From positions 13,977,095-14,041,094 of the forward strand of contig NC_063160.1 of the NCBI RefSeq assembly GCF_020921035.1: a DNA stretch of 64,000 nt, written 5' to 3'. This document shows, one piece after another, positions 34,401 through 49,919 of this stretch. Numbering within the stretch: position 1 is the first letter of the stretch; each line of letters opens with the position of its first letter. Under the pieces are notes generated by a model. That model was not told the DNA's origin and did no database searches. It was given only the letters and a program-made list of their open reading frames with translations. The DNA is from Rhodamnia argentea. Lineage: Eukaryota; Streptophyta; Magnoliopsida; Myrtales; Myrtaceae. The translations under genes and the position numbers were made by a program.

Positions 34401-37400
34401 TATTTTGGATCTTAGCAAGGTCAGATACATAGAAGAGCTAAATCTTGCCTTTTGCAAGTATCTGCAGCAATACAAATATACGTGCACTTATACAAATATG
34501 TAGCACACATTTGTGCAGGAATGAGCGAGCGTTTGCAAATGTTGATGATAGTATAAGTTGCGGATGAAACACACACATTGTACTTTTTCACTCTAATTGT
34601 CTTCTCTATGTTATCAGGTGGAGTCTGGAAAACTAGTGCTGGAGGAGGCAGAGTTCAATTTAGCACGAGAACTTGAAGGACTTGTCGATATGTTCTCAGT
34701 GCAATGTATCAATCACAACGTGGAGACTATCTTAGATCTTGCTGGTATGACCTTTAAGCAGGAACTCTACTATCAGCAACTAGTATGCTGAAAAATCCTC
34801 ACGCAGCAGGCCTCATCAATTTTCTTTTCCTCGCAGACGATATGCCAAAGTTAGTTCGAGGGGACTCTGCCAGGGTTGTCCAAATATTCGCCAATCTTAT
34901 CAGCAATTCTCTCAAATTTACTGCATGTGAGTATTGCTAGTCTCACAAGGCCTGATTGCATGCTGGAATTAAACAACAACATAAAGAAACAGCAAGTGGT
35001 AATCTATAATCAGGATTTCAGGGGACCAGAATCTGAGACTAGTTCAGAACAATATACATGAGTTTGCAAAACACCATAAAGAACACCTAAACTTTCTGTA
35101 TCAAGAGTAATTTACCATCTGCGGTGATTGCCAGCGGGTCATATTGTCATTCGAGGATGGTGCGGAAACTCAAGGACCTTAAGTGACTATGTAAGGCTTC
35201 CTCTTGAGCATAAAATATCCATTTCTTCCCTTAAGACAAAGTTGAAGCAACATGGTAGTCACGCAAGAAGGGCATCCAAGAATGACCACAAAGTGACTCT
35301 CTGGTTCGAAGTTGACGACACTGGCTGTGGTAAGGTCTCTTAAGTTTCTCCATACCATACTGCATCGGCGTAGTTTTTTTCTTTCATTTTTTTGGCTCGG
35401 GATATCCATTGAGCATTTTCTCTTCTTGTAGGAATCGATCCAAGCAAATGGGAATCTGTTTTTGAAAGCTTTGAGCAGGCTGATCCATCAACAACTAGAT
35501 TGTGAGCTCTTCAAATCATCTAAAATATAGATCTTTTGCAAAATCTTACTCTTCTTCTTTGCATATGTTCAGACATGGCGGCACTGGTCTTGGCCTATGC
35601 ATCGTACGAACCTTGGTGAGTTGATTTCTCATAAAATCTCGGTCATGTGCAGCAAAAAGATGGCGAGGTGGAAAAAAAGAATGCTTACATTTACAAGAAA
35701 GATCACAAGAAGAAAAACCAAAGACAAAAATCAGGATAAAGGACACTTACTCAACCAACTACACCATAACAGATTCGGATTTTTAAATGAGCGTTTGTTT
35801 AGAATCTCACCTTACAAGCACGTGATTATAGGTCAACAAGATGGGTGGAGAAATCAAAATCATCAAGAAGAATGGCCCGGGAACTCTCATGAGACTGTAC
35901 TTACTTCTCAATGCGCCTGTTGATGGCACAGAACATAACTGTTCAGTGGATTATGCCAAGGACAGCATAACAGTACGTACCGTTTTTTCCAAAATTCTCC
36001 ACTAGAGCAACAGCAATTGATTTTTCAATCCTTACATGTACACTATAACTATTACAAAGGCTCAGGTGCTTCAAAAAAAGAATTAAGATTGGCGATCACA
36101 AAACGGTTCAACTTTGACATAGATCAAAGGCGAGAACAAATCCACAGCAGACAACTTTCATTAATAGCATTGGTCCATAATTTGAATGCAGGTGCTACTT
36201 GCACTTCATGGAAGCACTGGCAGATTTATAACGTCCAGGTGGTTGCGCAGAAATGGAGTTTTCACCCTGGAAGCATCTGGATGGAATGAATTGACCCAGA
36301 TTCTTCAGGAACTCTTCCAAGGCAGAAATCCAGGTGATCCATATAGGATCATCGATGTGGAACATGCACATGAACTGCCGAGATCAGAAGTGACAAATTT
36401 CGAAGAGATTCGAAACGAAGTCCTTATCATTGTCGTGGACATAGGACTTCTTGACCTAAACACAGATATATGGAAGGAACAGCTCAATTGCCTAGATAAG
36501 TACCACGTGAAGGCAAGGTTCGCGTGGATGCTAAACCATGACACCTCCAACGCCATTAAGGTGGAGCTCCGAAGGAAAGGACACATACTGATGGTCAACA
36601 AGCCGCTATACAAGGCCAAGATGGTTCAAATTCTGGATGCTGCCATAAAGGAGAGGAATTCAGAACTCCTGAAGAGGAGCTCCCATTCTTCAAAAAGCGT
36701 GAATAAAGAAGGGGAGTTGCATGAGTGTCTAGAAATCGACTCTGAGCACTATGAGGGAGTGAGCTCGGATGAAATGGACACAGTTGAAACTTCACATACT
36801 GGTTGTATCAATACATTTCCTGGAGAACAAAAGCAACAGGAAGGGATCAAAGCCCCCCCTCCTCTACAACACAGGACATCAAACTATCACTCATTCGATC
36901 TGTCTTCCAGCCATAACAATTTGGGGAATGAAGAAGAAGCATGTCAAACTAGTCCCCCTTTGGACCGCCCGAACAATGTCGAAGGCAGACTCAAGTGCAA
37001 GAGGAGCATGTTTTCTTCAAAAGAAAAGGAACAAGGAAATTCAGAAGCACAAGAACAATTGCTAGTCAGCAAGCGTCCTCAAGCTGAAGGCAATTTGTGT
37101 TCCGATAAAAAAATGGACCAGAAAAGGTCTCTGGACGGCCTGCGCATACTACTTGCTGAAGACACGCCAGTGCTTCAGAGAGTTGCTACGATCATGCTGG
37201 AAAAGTTGGGGGCTAAAGTCATTGCTGTCGGAGACGGCTTGCAGGCGGTGAATGCCCTGAACAGCAGACTAGAGATAGATGCAGAAGACTTCAGGAAGAC
37301 GTTGCATTTGCAAGACGAGGACAGGATACCTCAAGCAGGAACACGGAGTTGGCAACCTTACGACCTGATCCTTATGGACTGTCAAGTAAGAGATGAATGC

Positions 37401-37935
37401 TCTATGACTCTTTCTTTTGGTCATGAACCATATTTATTGGTGTGTTATCTCCAAATTTGCAAGCTTTCACTAAAGGAACCAACTCAAGCACGACAAAAAA
37501 GAATTAATGATCTGTCTCCAAAACGATAGCAAACTTAGTCTCCAGGGATTCTTCCTAGAAAAGGGTACATTTTGTTTGTTCATTGTGTCGTCCTGAGACA
37601 ATACTCTTGAATCTGTTTCATCTCCTTTGCTTGTACATTCTCTCTTCCTTGCCATGCACTGCCCGTCAACCGTCTCTTGATCCTAGATCTGTTTCCTGCA
37701 AAAAAAAAAAAAAATACAGATGCCCAAGATGGACGGGTACGAAGCGACCAAAGCAATCAGAAGATCGGAGGCTGGAAGCAGCCTGCACATTCCGATCGTC
37801 GCGCTAACCGCACACGCCATGTCGTCGGATGAAGCCAAGTGCTTGGAGGTGGGAATGGACGCTTACTTGACAAAGCCAATCGACTATAAGCTCATGGTGT
37901 CCACAATCCTGTCTCTCACCAAGGAAGTGAACTAA
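31405..37935 (+). CDS. HK1: Hybrid histidine kinase, AHK1/HK1 osmosensor type
   Basis: Thirteen exons: 31405-31665, 32426-32668, 32775-33572, 33757-34004, 34260-34419, 34618-34744, 34837-34926, 35135-35329, 35432-35501, 35573-35615, 35832-35972, 36192-37385, 37720-37935, giving 1261 aa. It is a membrane phosphorelay sensor; Arabidopsis AHK1 acts in osmotic-stress and ABA signalling. Order: cytosolic N tail ([20 protein letters not shown]), TM1 ([13 protein letters not shown]), an extracellular sensor of about 380 residues, TM2 ([20 protein letters not shown]), H box [13 protein letters not shown] with the phospho-His, N box [12 protein letters not shown]1 box DDTGCGIDPSKW, F box FESFEQ, G2 box [10 protein letters not shown], a degenerate receiver-like region, and a true receiver (LLAEDTP..., phospho-Asp in [16 protein letters not shown] at 37378-37380, Lys in YLTKPID). 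An in-frame upstream Met at 31252 exists, but the Met at 31405 suits the family. All key residues are intact. Confidence 0.95.
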
Positions 37936-39313
37936 AAGAGCTTGATAAGACACGCAACCCCATCTTCAATCTGTAAAGATATCTGAGTTTCTCTAGCTTA
38001 CTTCCGAGAATCTTTTGGACATGAATTTCAGGGAACAGTGATCATCTGATTCTGTTCAAACTTTCACTTATCACAGCTACAAAGCAAAGCACTAGAAACA
38101 CAGCATCAAGATCCGCAAGAACGCCAGAACTGTCTTGCAAACTTTTCTGAAGTAGAAGTCCGAGTAGCTATTGGTGAAGCGATAAAAAAGACCGGATCTT
38201 CACTGCGAGCTTCACTCTAAAGAGCTGTTGATCGAAGTTTCCACGTTCAAGTTTCATTTTTTCGAAACGAAGACATCCATAAAAGAAATTTCGAGATCGA
38301 TACGACACATCACGATGAAGCTCAAACACTGGAACACCATAAGTTAATGTTACAGCTGTAAGAGGAGAGTAAGGATTCACCGTTGCTGGCGAAAATAGTG
38401 GAAATTGCAATTTTGGCCCATGTAGCTCGAGGGAATTTCACTTTTGGTCCTCATTCTCTTTTCCGAAGGAAATTTCAAGTCCTACCATCAAATTTCCGTT
38501 CAAAATATATCAAAAATATAATGGAATTAATCATAGTCTCCACTTACTTTATGAAAAATGAATGATTTTGAAAACGTTTTTCTAAAAATGATTGCATGCG
38601 TCACTTGAAATAATTACTTAACGAAAAATATTAACATTACCTATAACAATTTATTTCTAAATATTTTCGTGATTAATAAAAAAAAATTATCATTCATTCA
38701 TAAAAATAAATAAGTGATCATTTTTATGAAAATATTATTCAAATTATTCATCTCCTGGGAAATAAACGGAGCCTTAATGTAACTTCAGCAAATGGGACAC
38801 ATTTATTAACGCAAGAATCGCCGATTAATAAGCGGTCTTAATGTGATTTTCAAAAGAATTTTGGATGGAATTGCAATAAAAGTAATCAAGTTTTTCATTG
38901 AAAGTAAGAGGATCAAAAGTGCAGTTGTTTAAGAAGCATGTTCTCGTAGCCACCGTGTGTCAATAATAGTCGCAGCTGAGTCAGCAATTTCCGTCCAATT
39001 TTGAACGAAAATGTTGGGAGAAGAATTTCTAAAAATCATTTGAGGATTAGAATTGTAATCGAATAAAGTATGGGGACCAAAAGTGAAATTTTCAAAACTG
39101 TAGGGACCAAAAATGTGTCCAAGCAAAAAAAGGGTCTTGTATATTTCTTGATGCCTAAGCCTAGTCACTCTGTACAAGAGAGAGTCGACGCAGAAGCAAT
39201 TCGCTGACAACGAGCACTCAAAGAGAGAGAGAGAGAGAGAGAGAGATCAGAGATCGAACCTAGCAACACTCCGAAGCTAGAAAGCTCGAAGCTCGAAGCT
39301 CGAAGCGAAAGCA
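37936..39313. other. Intergenic region between HK1 and the proteasome gene
   Basis: This contains the 3' flank of HK1 and the promoter of the proteasome gene. Between about 38400 and 39120 there are inverted phrases (for example AATTTCACTTTTGGTC near 38440 and GACCAAAAGTGAAATT near 39073), suggesting a further foldback-like element of about 0.7 kb. A GA repeat at 39222-39246 and short AAGCTCG tandem units (about 39281-39305) make up the proteasome 5' leader. No gene is seen. Confidence 0.55.
39222..39246. repeat. (GA)n microsatellite in the proteasome 5' leader
   Basis: About twelve GA units lie 70-90 bp upstream of the ATG. GA/CT-rich leaders are common in plant housekeeping genes. Confidence 0.95.
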
Positions 39314-42426
<3,113 letters not shown>

Positions 42427-43068
42427 TTGTATGCCATTTGTTCGTGGCCCGTGACTTTCCAATAGTTTTTCCCTCTCCTACTCATCTACTGCCCCTAGAT
42501 GCAAACTGAGGATGCTTTCCTAGCTTTTAATGTCCCAAACATGTCTGCTTCTGATTTATAGTTGTGTTAAGGACTTGTGATCGTGTGTGGGGAAGCCGGT
42601 TTTCACTGGTCCCTGAAATGTAGTCTGTTATCTGCATGCCATGAAGTTCTATTGGAGAACAGCATTACGTGCCAGTGACGGTTTGATTGGGTTATAGCCT
42701 CATCGGCTTTTGCTTCTTTTGGAACGCGTTGCAACGGGGATGCCTTCCAAGTTACACCGAAAGTTCTGCAACGAGAAAGCTAATATTCTCCAGAAGAAAA
42801 CCATTGTCGAATGAAGATTTTGATTGAAATCAGATGTAACAGCAATTAACACATAATGTCTCCATAACCTGAGCATTTCGATGTGTCTAGTAGAATGAAC
42901 ATGGCGACACATTGTATGGTAGATTTCGCCACCTCATGGTTCATGCACATAGGTGTTGTGTCACGCCGTTACATACTTTCATGCACACTTTTACTATGAT
43001 ACGCATTAGATAAACTATAGGCCCATGAAATAGGGGAATTACCAAAAGAAGAGACTTGAACGGAGGTT
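42427..43068. other. 3' flank of the proteasome gene
   Basis: No gene is recognised in these 640 bases. They should include the proteasome 3' UTR and the 3' flank of the tRNA gene. Confidence 0.6.
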
Positions 43069-43073
43069 AAAAA
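43069..43073 (-). terminator. Pol III terminator of tRNA-Ile
   Basis: The minus strand has a run of five T about 18 bases after the tRNA 3' end, the usual RNA polymerase III stop signal. Confidence 0.7.
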
Positions 43074-43090
43074 GGAAAGGGGGAAACGCT

Positions 43091-43164
43091 TGGCCCATGC
43101 AGGTCTCGAACCTGCGACCTTCGCGTTATTAGCACGACGCTCTAACCAACTGAGCTAATAGGCC
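43091..43164 (-). tRNA. tRNA-Ile, anticodon AAU
   Basis: The minus strand gives a 74-nt tRNA. The acceptor stem pairs GGCCTAT with ATGGGCC, with one U-G wobble at the fifth pair. The A box is TAGCTCAGTTGG and the B box is GGTTCGAGACC. The anticodon loop reads TGCTAATAA, with anticodon AAT in DNA. There is no intron and no encoded CCA. The first A of the anticodon is normally deaminated to inosine. It lies between the proteasome gene and RAD17 on the opposite strand from the proteasome gene. Confidence 0.97.
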
Positions 43165-44043
43165 ATCCTGCTGCTTCGAGTCAGTCAACGATATAAGATC
43201 AAATATATTCCATGTAGACGGGCGATTCCTTCCCCTCACTTTGAGTTGGCCCGCGCGCTTTTTCGTCTTTTCCGGGCATATAATTTTCTCAGTGGAAGGT
43301 GAATTCGCCAGATGAATTGTTCTTTTTTTGTTCATGTATTGATACTTGGTACGTGCCTGCCTTCATCTATAGCGGTATGAAGTTCGAAAAGGAGCGGCAG
43401 GCAATGTATATGCTGAATGCGGGCTTTGCTGCAGAAGGCTGCGACAGAGTGATTCTAGCGAAGGCATTACCAATGCGTGCGAGGGTTTCTCATCATCACT
43501 CCTTTCGCCGATCAACGGCAAATTGGCAATGAGACAGCTCCAAGGTTATCCATTTGCAGCTAAATCTCGTCTTTCCCATGCGCTGATTTTCCACATGAAG
43601 TGTCAACACAATGGTCTGAACAGAATGATGCACTTTTCACGTCTTGCTAGGAAACAGCAGTCAGCAGATTTCGCCAGCATTACGCAGCTGTAGTACGTTT
43701 TAAAAGATGGCTCCAGAAAGGATTTTAGCTCATCCACTCATAAACTGATCGAGATCGAAAAAGACCTGCGATTTGATTTTCCCTTTCCATTTTGCTCCAC
43801 ATAAACTTTAATTTTCCATCAAAGTAAAAGACGAAATACACAGAAAAACTCTAAAATTTTACTCAACCTAATTCTATACAAAGAACACTGCAAATTGCTC
43901 CACTTGGCACGGCGATATAGCTCGCTAGAGCTCCACTCTTCCAATTGGGTCGTGATTACAAGTTGGATGACTAATGCATATGAGGACACCGTACATATTG
44001 GGGAAGCAAACCGCGAAGCTCTTGCATATTACTAGACTCCAAC
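43165..44043. other. Intergenic region between tRNA-Ile and RAD17
   Basis: No gene or clear repeat is seen. The right half should include the RAD17 3' UTR, which lies on the minus strand. Confidence 0.6.
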
Positions 44044-47000
44044 TCACCACTCCTCGATCTCATCATCAGATGTCTTCACATCTTGATCATCTAAACTCAT
44101 CCCATCTTCAATCTCAGTGCTCAGCATCATAACTTCATGAGCTTGGTGTCCCTTAGGAAACCTATGCTGAAGCCATTTATACACAGGCATGTACTCAGTA
44201 GCTATTACTGACACATCACTTGAGCTAACTCCGTTATAAACCATGAATCTCTGTCTTAACATCTCGTCCTGCAGCCAAACCGTGACACAATTTCGAAGAA
44301 TAAATTTTGCATGGCCAGAAAAATAATGGGTAAATATTCATCCAACATGCTTTCTATGCCAACCATGGAGTGGGGACGACATCAGCGGATATTTTAGAGC
44401 GAAATAAGTGGCCCTGACCCTTATGAGTATAGTAGTTATAGCCGATTTAGAAAGCAACAATACAAAAGCATTGCCTGCTTTCAAGGTCCAGGGTTTGTTT
44501 ACAGAACAGCAATAGGAAATTCAGGTATTACACCATGCGAACAGTGGGGAATTACTTGTGACTTATTCAAGGAAGTTCAAATGAAAAAAGCAGAAAGATC
44601 ACGTTTGCAAAGTCCACCAACGATGCAGGCAGCACGAGTAGACCCAGCAAACTTGGGATTGTTTTCTTGATGATACAAAGACTGAATGTTATGGTTTAAG
44701 TCGCACAAAACAAGCCGCAAGCATGCCAAAGGAGTTATAATCTGTGAAGATTACAAGCTTAGTAAAAAGAAAATTCACTTGAAGGACACGTTTCATGCTT
44801 CTACTGACTGTGAGATTTTCAATGATAGAAGTCCTCCAAAAAACAGTAGACTAACAACCATTGGGATGAAGAGAGAATTCCATGATAGAACGAACAGAAG
44901 ATACAAAGGACTAAGGCCAAGCATACCTTATTGTGTAAAGACAATTTCTCACTCTGCCAGAGTTTTGGCTTACGAATGATATGCCACCTGCACCTCATAA
45001 AGAATTGGCAGGTAGCTCGTGTAAACATTTGAAATTACTCAAAAAGAAAACAGGAAAAAAAAAAGCCAAACATAAATAGCAAGGCTTATTATGTATAAAG
45101 GGAAACCTGGGGGGCAATGGATGTGAGTTTCCAAAAAGTGCCCCTCGAACAGCAATTGAAGCAGCAGCAGACTGTACAACAAGCTCTGCCTCACAATTTC
45201 TAGCTACTGCTCCACGAAAACTGTGCAAGAGCACATCAGCGTCACCCAAATAAGAAAGTACAGCTGAGGCATCATCCACAGCCTCCTCATTAAGAAAGTC
45301 TAGAACTGCAATAGGAGTTACAGAAAGAGTCCATCAGCAATAGTATGGTCGTTGCTAGCAATCTTGTGTCTTTGCTTTTCAAGAGAGTATAGCTACGTTG
45401 GAAAGGGAAAAGTACCATTTTCATGCAGAAAATCAGCAATTGGCCTTGCTTGCCCATGTGCCTGAGAAAGGACCTTCTCTGGAGCATCCATCTTTAAGGG
45501 TAATCTCATGAATTTCTCTTGCATGGGATGTGCATCTTTAACTACAAAACGAAAAAAAGCTGGCACACAGGGAGTCTCACAGAAACATGCCATGCAGTAC
45601 ATTAAACTTGCCTACAATCTACTAGTCACACGTAGACAGCACAAGCACGAGGAAACATGTCTCCCATCGGCGTATCATGATAAGACGATTGAAAGTGCAG
45701 CAACTGGAGAGGACAGTGCCATCATGGGGCCAAAGCTAGATACATCCAAAGGAAATCACAATGAATCTCAAGCCTTCATCAACTCTTACCCAATGGACAG
45801 GCACTCTCTCTTTTGTTATGCAGAAACTTTCCCAGGGCATGAAAGAGAGAGATCGTCTCATCTCTGCCAAGATGAGGACCATGTACCGTCATTGGACTTG
45901 ACAAAGATAAGGATGGCAAGTCTGCCTTAAGACAGAAAAATTGTAAGGATGTGATTGCATGTCGGATGTCACCTCCACTTGCCCTCGCTATCAAATCGAT
46001 CTGTTCAGAAGTCACATTGCACAGCTCCTGGCTGCATATTTTGGAAAGTATCCTCTTAATGGCATTACTGGTGATAGGATTAAATGCAATCTGAGAATTT
46101 CAAGGAGATAGGCTACACGTCAGGCACGCATGAGCAAAATATGTGTATTATCCAAGGATAATTGTAGAAGTAGTTCAAGAAGCTGACTTTACGAGCTCCA
46201 GCACTTTCAAGGGACAAATGAAGTTCCTCTAAAAATCGTGCTTCCCTGTCAGCTGAATCCACTCGACCATAATCAGTTATTAGAATAGCTGTTGGTATAT
46301 GAGTAGATTGCACAAGAAGATGTAGACAGTTCTGCAGTCTTCTGCGTGCAACATTCCCATGTGTCAGAGGTAGATCATCAATGAGGAGTATTGCTGGTGA
46401 TTTTGACTCTCCGGCAGATGATTGAGAAATCAGTCCATACTTTCTTGTTCTCTCAACAAAAGCTTCAAACTCATCTAACTTAGATACATACTGCCCTGAC
46501 AGTAGATCAAAATAACTCATCAATAAAGGAGGAAATTTTTACATATCATAAATGCCAGTATGACAACAGTGTCCACATACTTTTACCCTTATGCAGGAGC
46601 AAAATCGTGTTCATAAGTTTTTTTCTGAGCAGGAGAGAGTCCAGGCAAAGAAGAGGGAGTGACATGTGTTCACAGACAGAACTTAACCATAAAAGATCAG
46701 ATAAACCAATTGAGGTTGATATACCTGTGTTGCTGTTATGGATATATTCCTTCCAGACTGTTGGAGTAGGTGTGTTCCACTCACACAATGTGGCTCCAAG
46801 GTGAGATGCAACAACAAAAATAGTAGCCTGCACAACAGATCTCTAATTTCAACATTCAATGCTTGAACTTATAGGTGCCAACCCCAAGTGCAGAAGTCAT
46901 GAGACTTATGTGACAAATAAAAGGGCATCTTTTCCTTCATCGGATACCAGAAGGTTAGGAGAATCAAATGAAAAATAAAATGCGGGCAGGGGCAGACAAA

Positions 47001-49919
47001 AAGTATCATTATCCACTATGCCAAATGTTAGGTGCATGCCACATAATACACTTTTCCTCAGATTCAGGGGAATATAGGAAATTCCAAGAATGTGCATTTA
47101 TTCAGCAGATGGCTGCAGACCAGTTTAAAAGCTCAAAAATGAATACGCTGCACTATGAACAACAAACCCAGATTTAGAATAAGTTAGTGAAAAGTCCATG
47201 TCAAACATGTAAAAAATTAACAATCATAATTTTTTACAGTTCCTGTCCATACTATCAGGTAGAGGTCCAATCATAGGGAGATAATACAGGCATGTTCGTT
47301 TAGAATTAAGTTCAAGCAGAAAGAACATTTTGGCTTTCTAGCCAAAATTTGAAAGTTTTAACAAGTTTGTGAAAAAATACATGTGACTCTATGTGTCAAT
47401 ATTTGTATATCATGAAAGTTTCGGGCGCTTAGTGCTAGTGCACCCGCCACCAGATTTAGAGTAAGCAAAAGTCTATCCAAACAGCCCTTAAAGCTAGGCA
47501 TCATAAAATCGTCGAAGCGGTTTCTGCATAACCTGCCTGAGAGACTAAAGAGAGAATAATTTTCGTGGGCACATCTAGTTTCCGAAAGCAAAACATTTCT
47601 GAGGCTTGGACCAAGTTCACATTAGACTATAAATAAACCACGGACAAACCAGTCAAATCTAACAATGTTTGTGGTCTGAAACTAGTGTCTCCGTGTCCAA
47701 CTTCGTAACTACACCACTTTAGACGCAAGAATGCTGAACTGATAATGCATCAATATATTCACCTGATGAAATATCAACAAGTATGCTTGAACTGGAGATA
47801 TGACTAAAGCTCACATCTTCATTAAGATATACATCTAAAATAAGAGAGAGGAAGACATACAGATTTTCCTACACCAGCTGGCCCAGTAATAATAAGAACA
47901 TGATCGCCAAGGTTATCCTGCAATTTAAGATTGCGGATCATTAACTTCCACAAGGAAAAGAAAGGAGAAATATTTTTCCACAGGTTGTCCTTGAAGTGAT
48001 TATTCTATTTTGCAAAACTTTGTTTCCAAACCATCCTATTTCTTGGAGATTTAAATCTTTCTTTGGAATGGAAACCATTATGTTATATTTCATGGAAGAC
48101 ACCAGAACCACATGTAACATAACAATCATTACAATCACCATCACCACGGTCGTCGCCGTCATTTAACGAAGCTTCGGTTTATGTGCACGTGAATTTTGTA
48201 CCCACGCTGGTAGTCAAACATTTTCTCATGATAAGCATAAGGTGAAAAGTCAAAACAGCTTACACTTTTTATACACACTCTTATGACCATCCATCACTAA
48301 GTTCAACAGCAGCAGAATCACCCATCAATCTTTAACACGCCCACATGCAAAGACAGCGCCAGATCACGACAGTTCATAAGCCTTTGTCAAAAGTATTGCT
48401 AAGAAGACTTGTCCAGAACAAGTTTACAACTAAGTGTGTCCTTCCAGAGGGTGGACACGTCATATTGGTAGCTATCATGAATAACTGAAGTACCTTTGAA
48501 GTAATCAATCTTTCCTCAAACCATGATTTGATTTCTTCAACCTACAATCAAAGAATAATCAATATCATGACCTTGAGTCTCATACGCAAAAATTGAACGA
48601 ACAGGATCAACCTTTTTCTTGTGTACTGCAAGCTCTTCAAAAGTACATGGTTTATACTTATCAACCCATGACTCCTTGGCAGTGCTCCTACCAAAACCTG
48701 CTCCACATACCATTTCAGAACAACTAAGGGCTAACGGATAAAGTAAAAAATAGAAAATGCACCACAAAAAACAGAAGCAGATATGTGAAACAAAATACAG
48801 TCTGAAGCTCGAACTTAGAGAAAAAAAGGTAACAATACCATTTAAACACCTGAATGATAGTATAAAGCACAATCAAAGACAGTAAAGCTTTTGTTTAGTG
48901 AATACCCTAGATGACAGTACTAAATCATCTCTATCATAACCCTTTCTCAGCATTTTAAAAATGTTCTTCTAAGGTTGCACTTTCACCCCCTCGAGGCTCA
49001 CCCTCTATCGAGTCTTGTTCGAAAGACCAGCTAAGGATGTAACAACAGGCCTACAAAGTTGCGTTGCTCTGTATCACATTTCACTTGACCACTAAACAAT
49101 CCATTCCAGTTGCTTAACTCTGAGAGCCTTCCACAAGTACTATATGTCACTGAAACAAAATATGCAAGCGACAACTAATGTTTCCCAAGCAACAGCATAG
49201 CGCATACTAAAACTAGGGCATGATTAATATTTTTAAAAGAAAAACAAGGGCATACCCGTTGTTACCTTGGCACCAGTGAATACTTCATTGAAGTCTTCCT
49301 TTAAAAACTGAAACTGCAATAGGTTAAACCAAAAATTTCAGAAATTCCAGTGGCGGGATCAGTTTCAATTTTTCTTTCATTTCACCTCATGACCTACTTC
49401 TATTGCGGCCATTCCTTATTCAGACTAAAAGTGACACTATCACTCCATTTTTGTCGGCAAAGCAAGTGTGTTGAAGAAGCGGTGCTAAAAGCGGGTAATC
49501 CTCCAAGCAGCTTAAGTCTCACTATTCACCACTGACCAGTGACCATAAATCTTCAGAACCAGAAACCAAGCGAAAGACGCGCACTCATACTAAGTTCCAA
49601 TGCACCAAAAGAACAAAGGAGGTAGAGCCTTCTCCTAGTCGGAAGAAACAGACGATCACGAAGAAACAGAACGACATCGGAGCAACCATACCTCGTCTAC
49701 GATAGAGGACCGTCTACACGATGATCGGGATCGAGAGCCCGAAACCCGAGGCTTCTTCGCTCTTCTCGGCTCCGACCGAGTAACGAGCGACTTCACCGTC
49801 GGCTTCGAGCGGCTCCGACTCGAGCTCAACACACTTACACCTTCACCTTCACCTTCACCTTCACCTTCATCACCTCCATCGTCCGACGACAAAACAACAA
49901 CCGTGTCTCTCTTCCCCAT
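44044..49919 (-). CDS. RAD17: RAD17 checkpoint clamp loader
   Basis: Twelve exons: 49692-49919, 49274-49313, 48612-48697, 48494-48541, 47861-47917, 46725-46827, 46188-46495, 45790-46090, 45416-45541, 45107-45305, 44927-44987, 44044-44268, giving 593 aa, close to the Arabidopsis protein. RAD17 with RFC2-5 loads the 9-1-1 clamp at damaged DNA in the nucleus. Seen in order: a basic, Ser-rich N tail with a Gly-Glu repeat and KPRV-type basic motif, [19 protein letters not shown], Walker [14 protein letters not shown], Walker [19 protein letters not shown] (sensor region), [30 protein letters not shown] and [10 protein letters not shown]. The tail is acidic (TSDDEIEEW). The Met at 49917-49919 (MGKRD) was preferred over one 27 nt upstream. 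The exon 2 donor is uncertain: GTAACA eight bases further on is stronger but breaks the frame into exon 3. Confidence 0.92.
49838..49869 (-). repeat. Hexanucleotide repeat in RAD17 exon 1
   Basis: About five copies of CACCTT on the plus strand encode an alternating Gly-Glu run (GEGEGEGEG) near residues 18-27 of RAD17, directly after SSDDGGDE. It makes the N-terminal tail more acidic and is likely variable between alleles. Confidence 0.92.
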
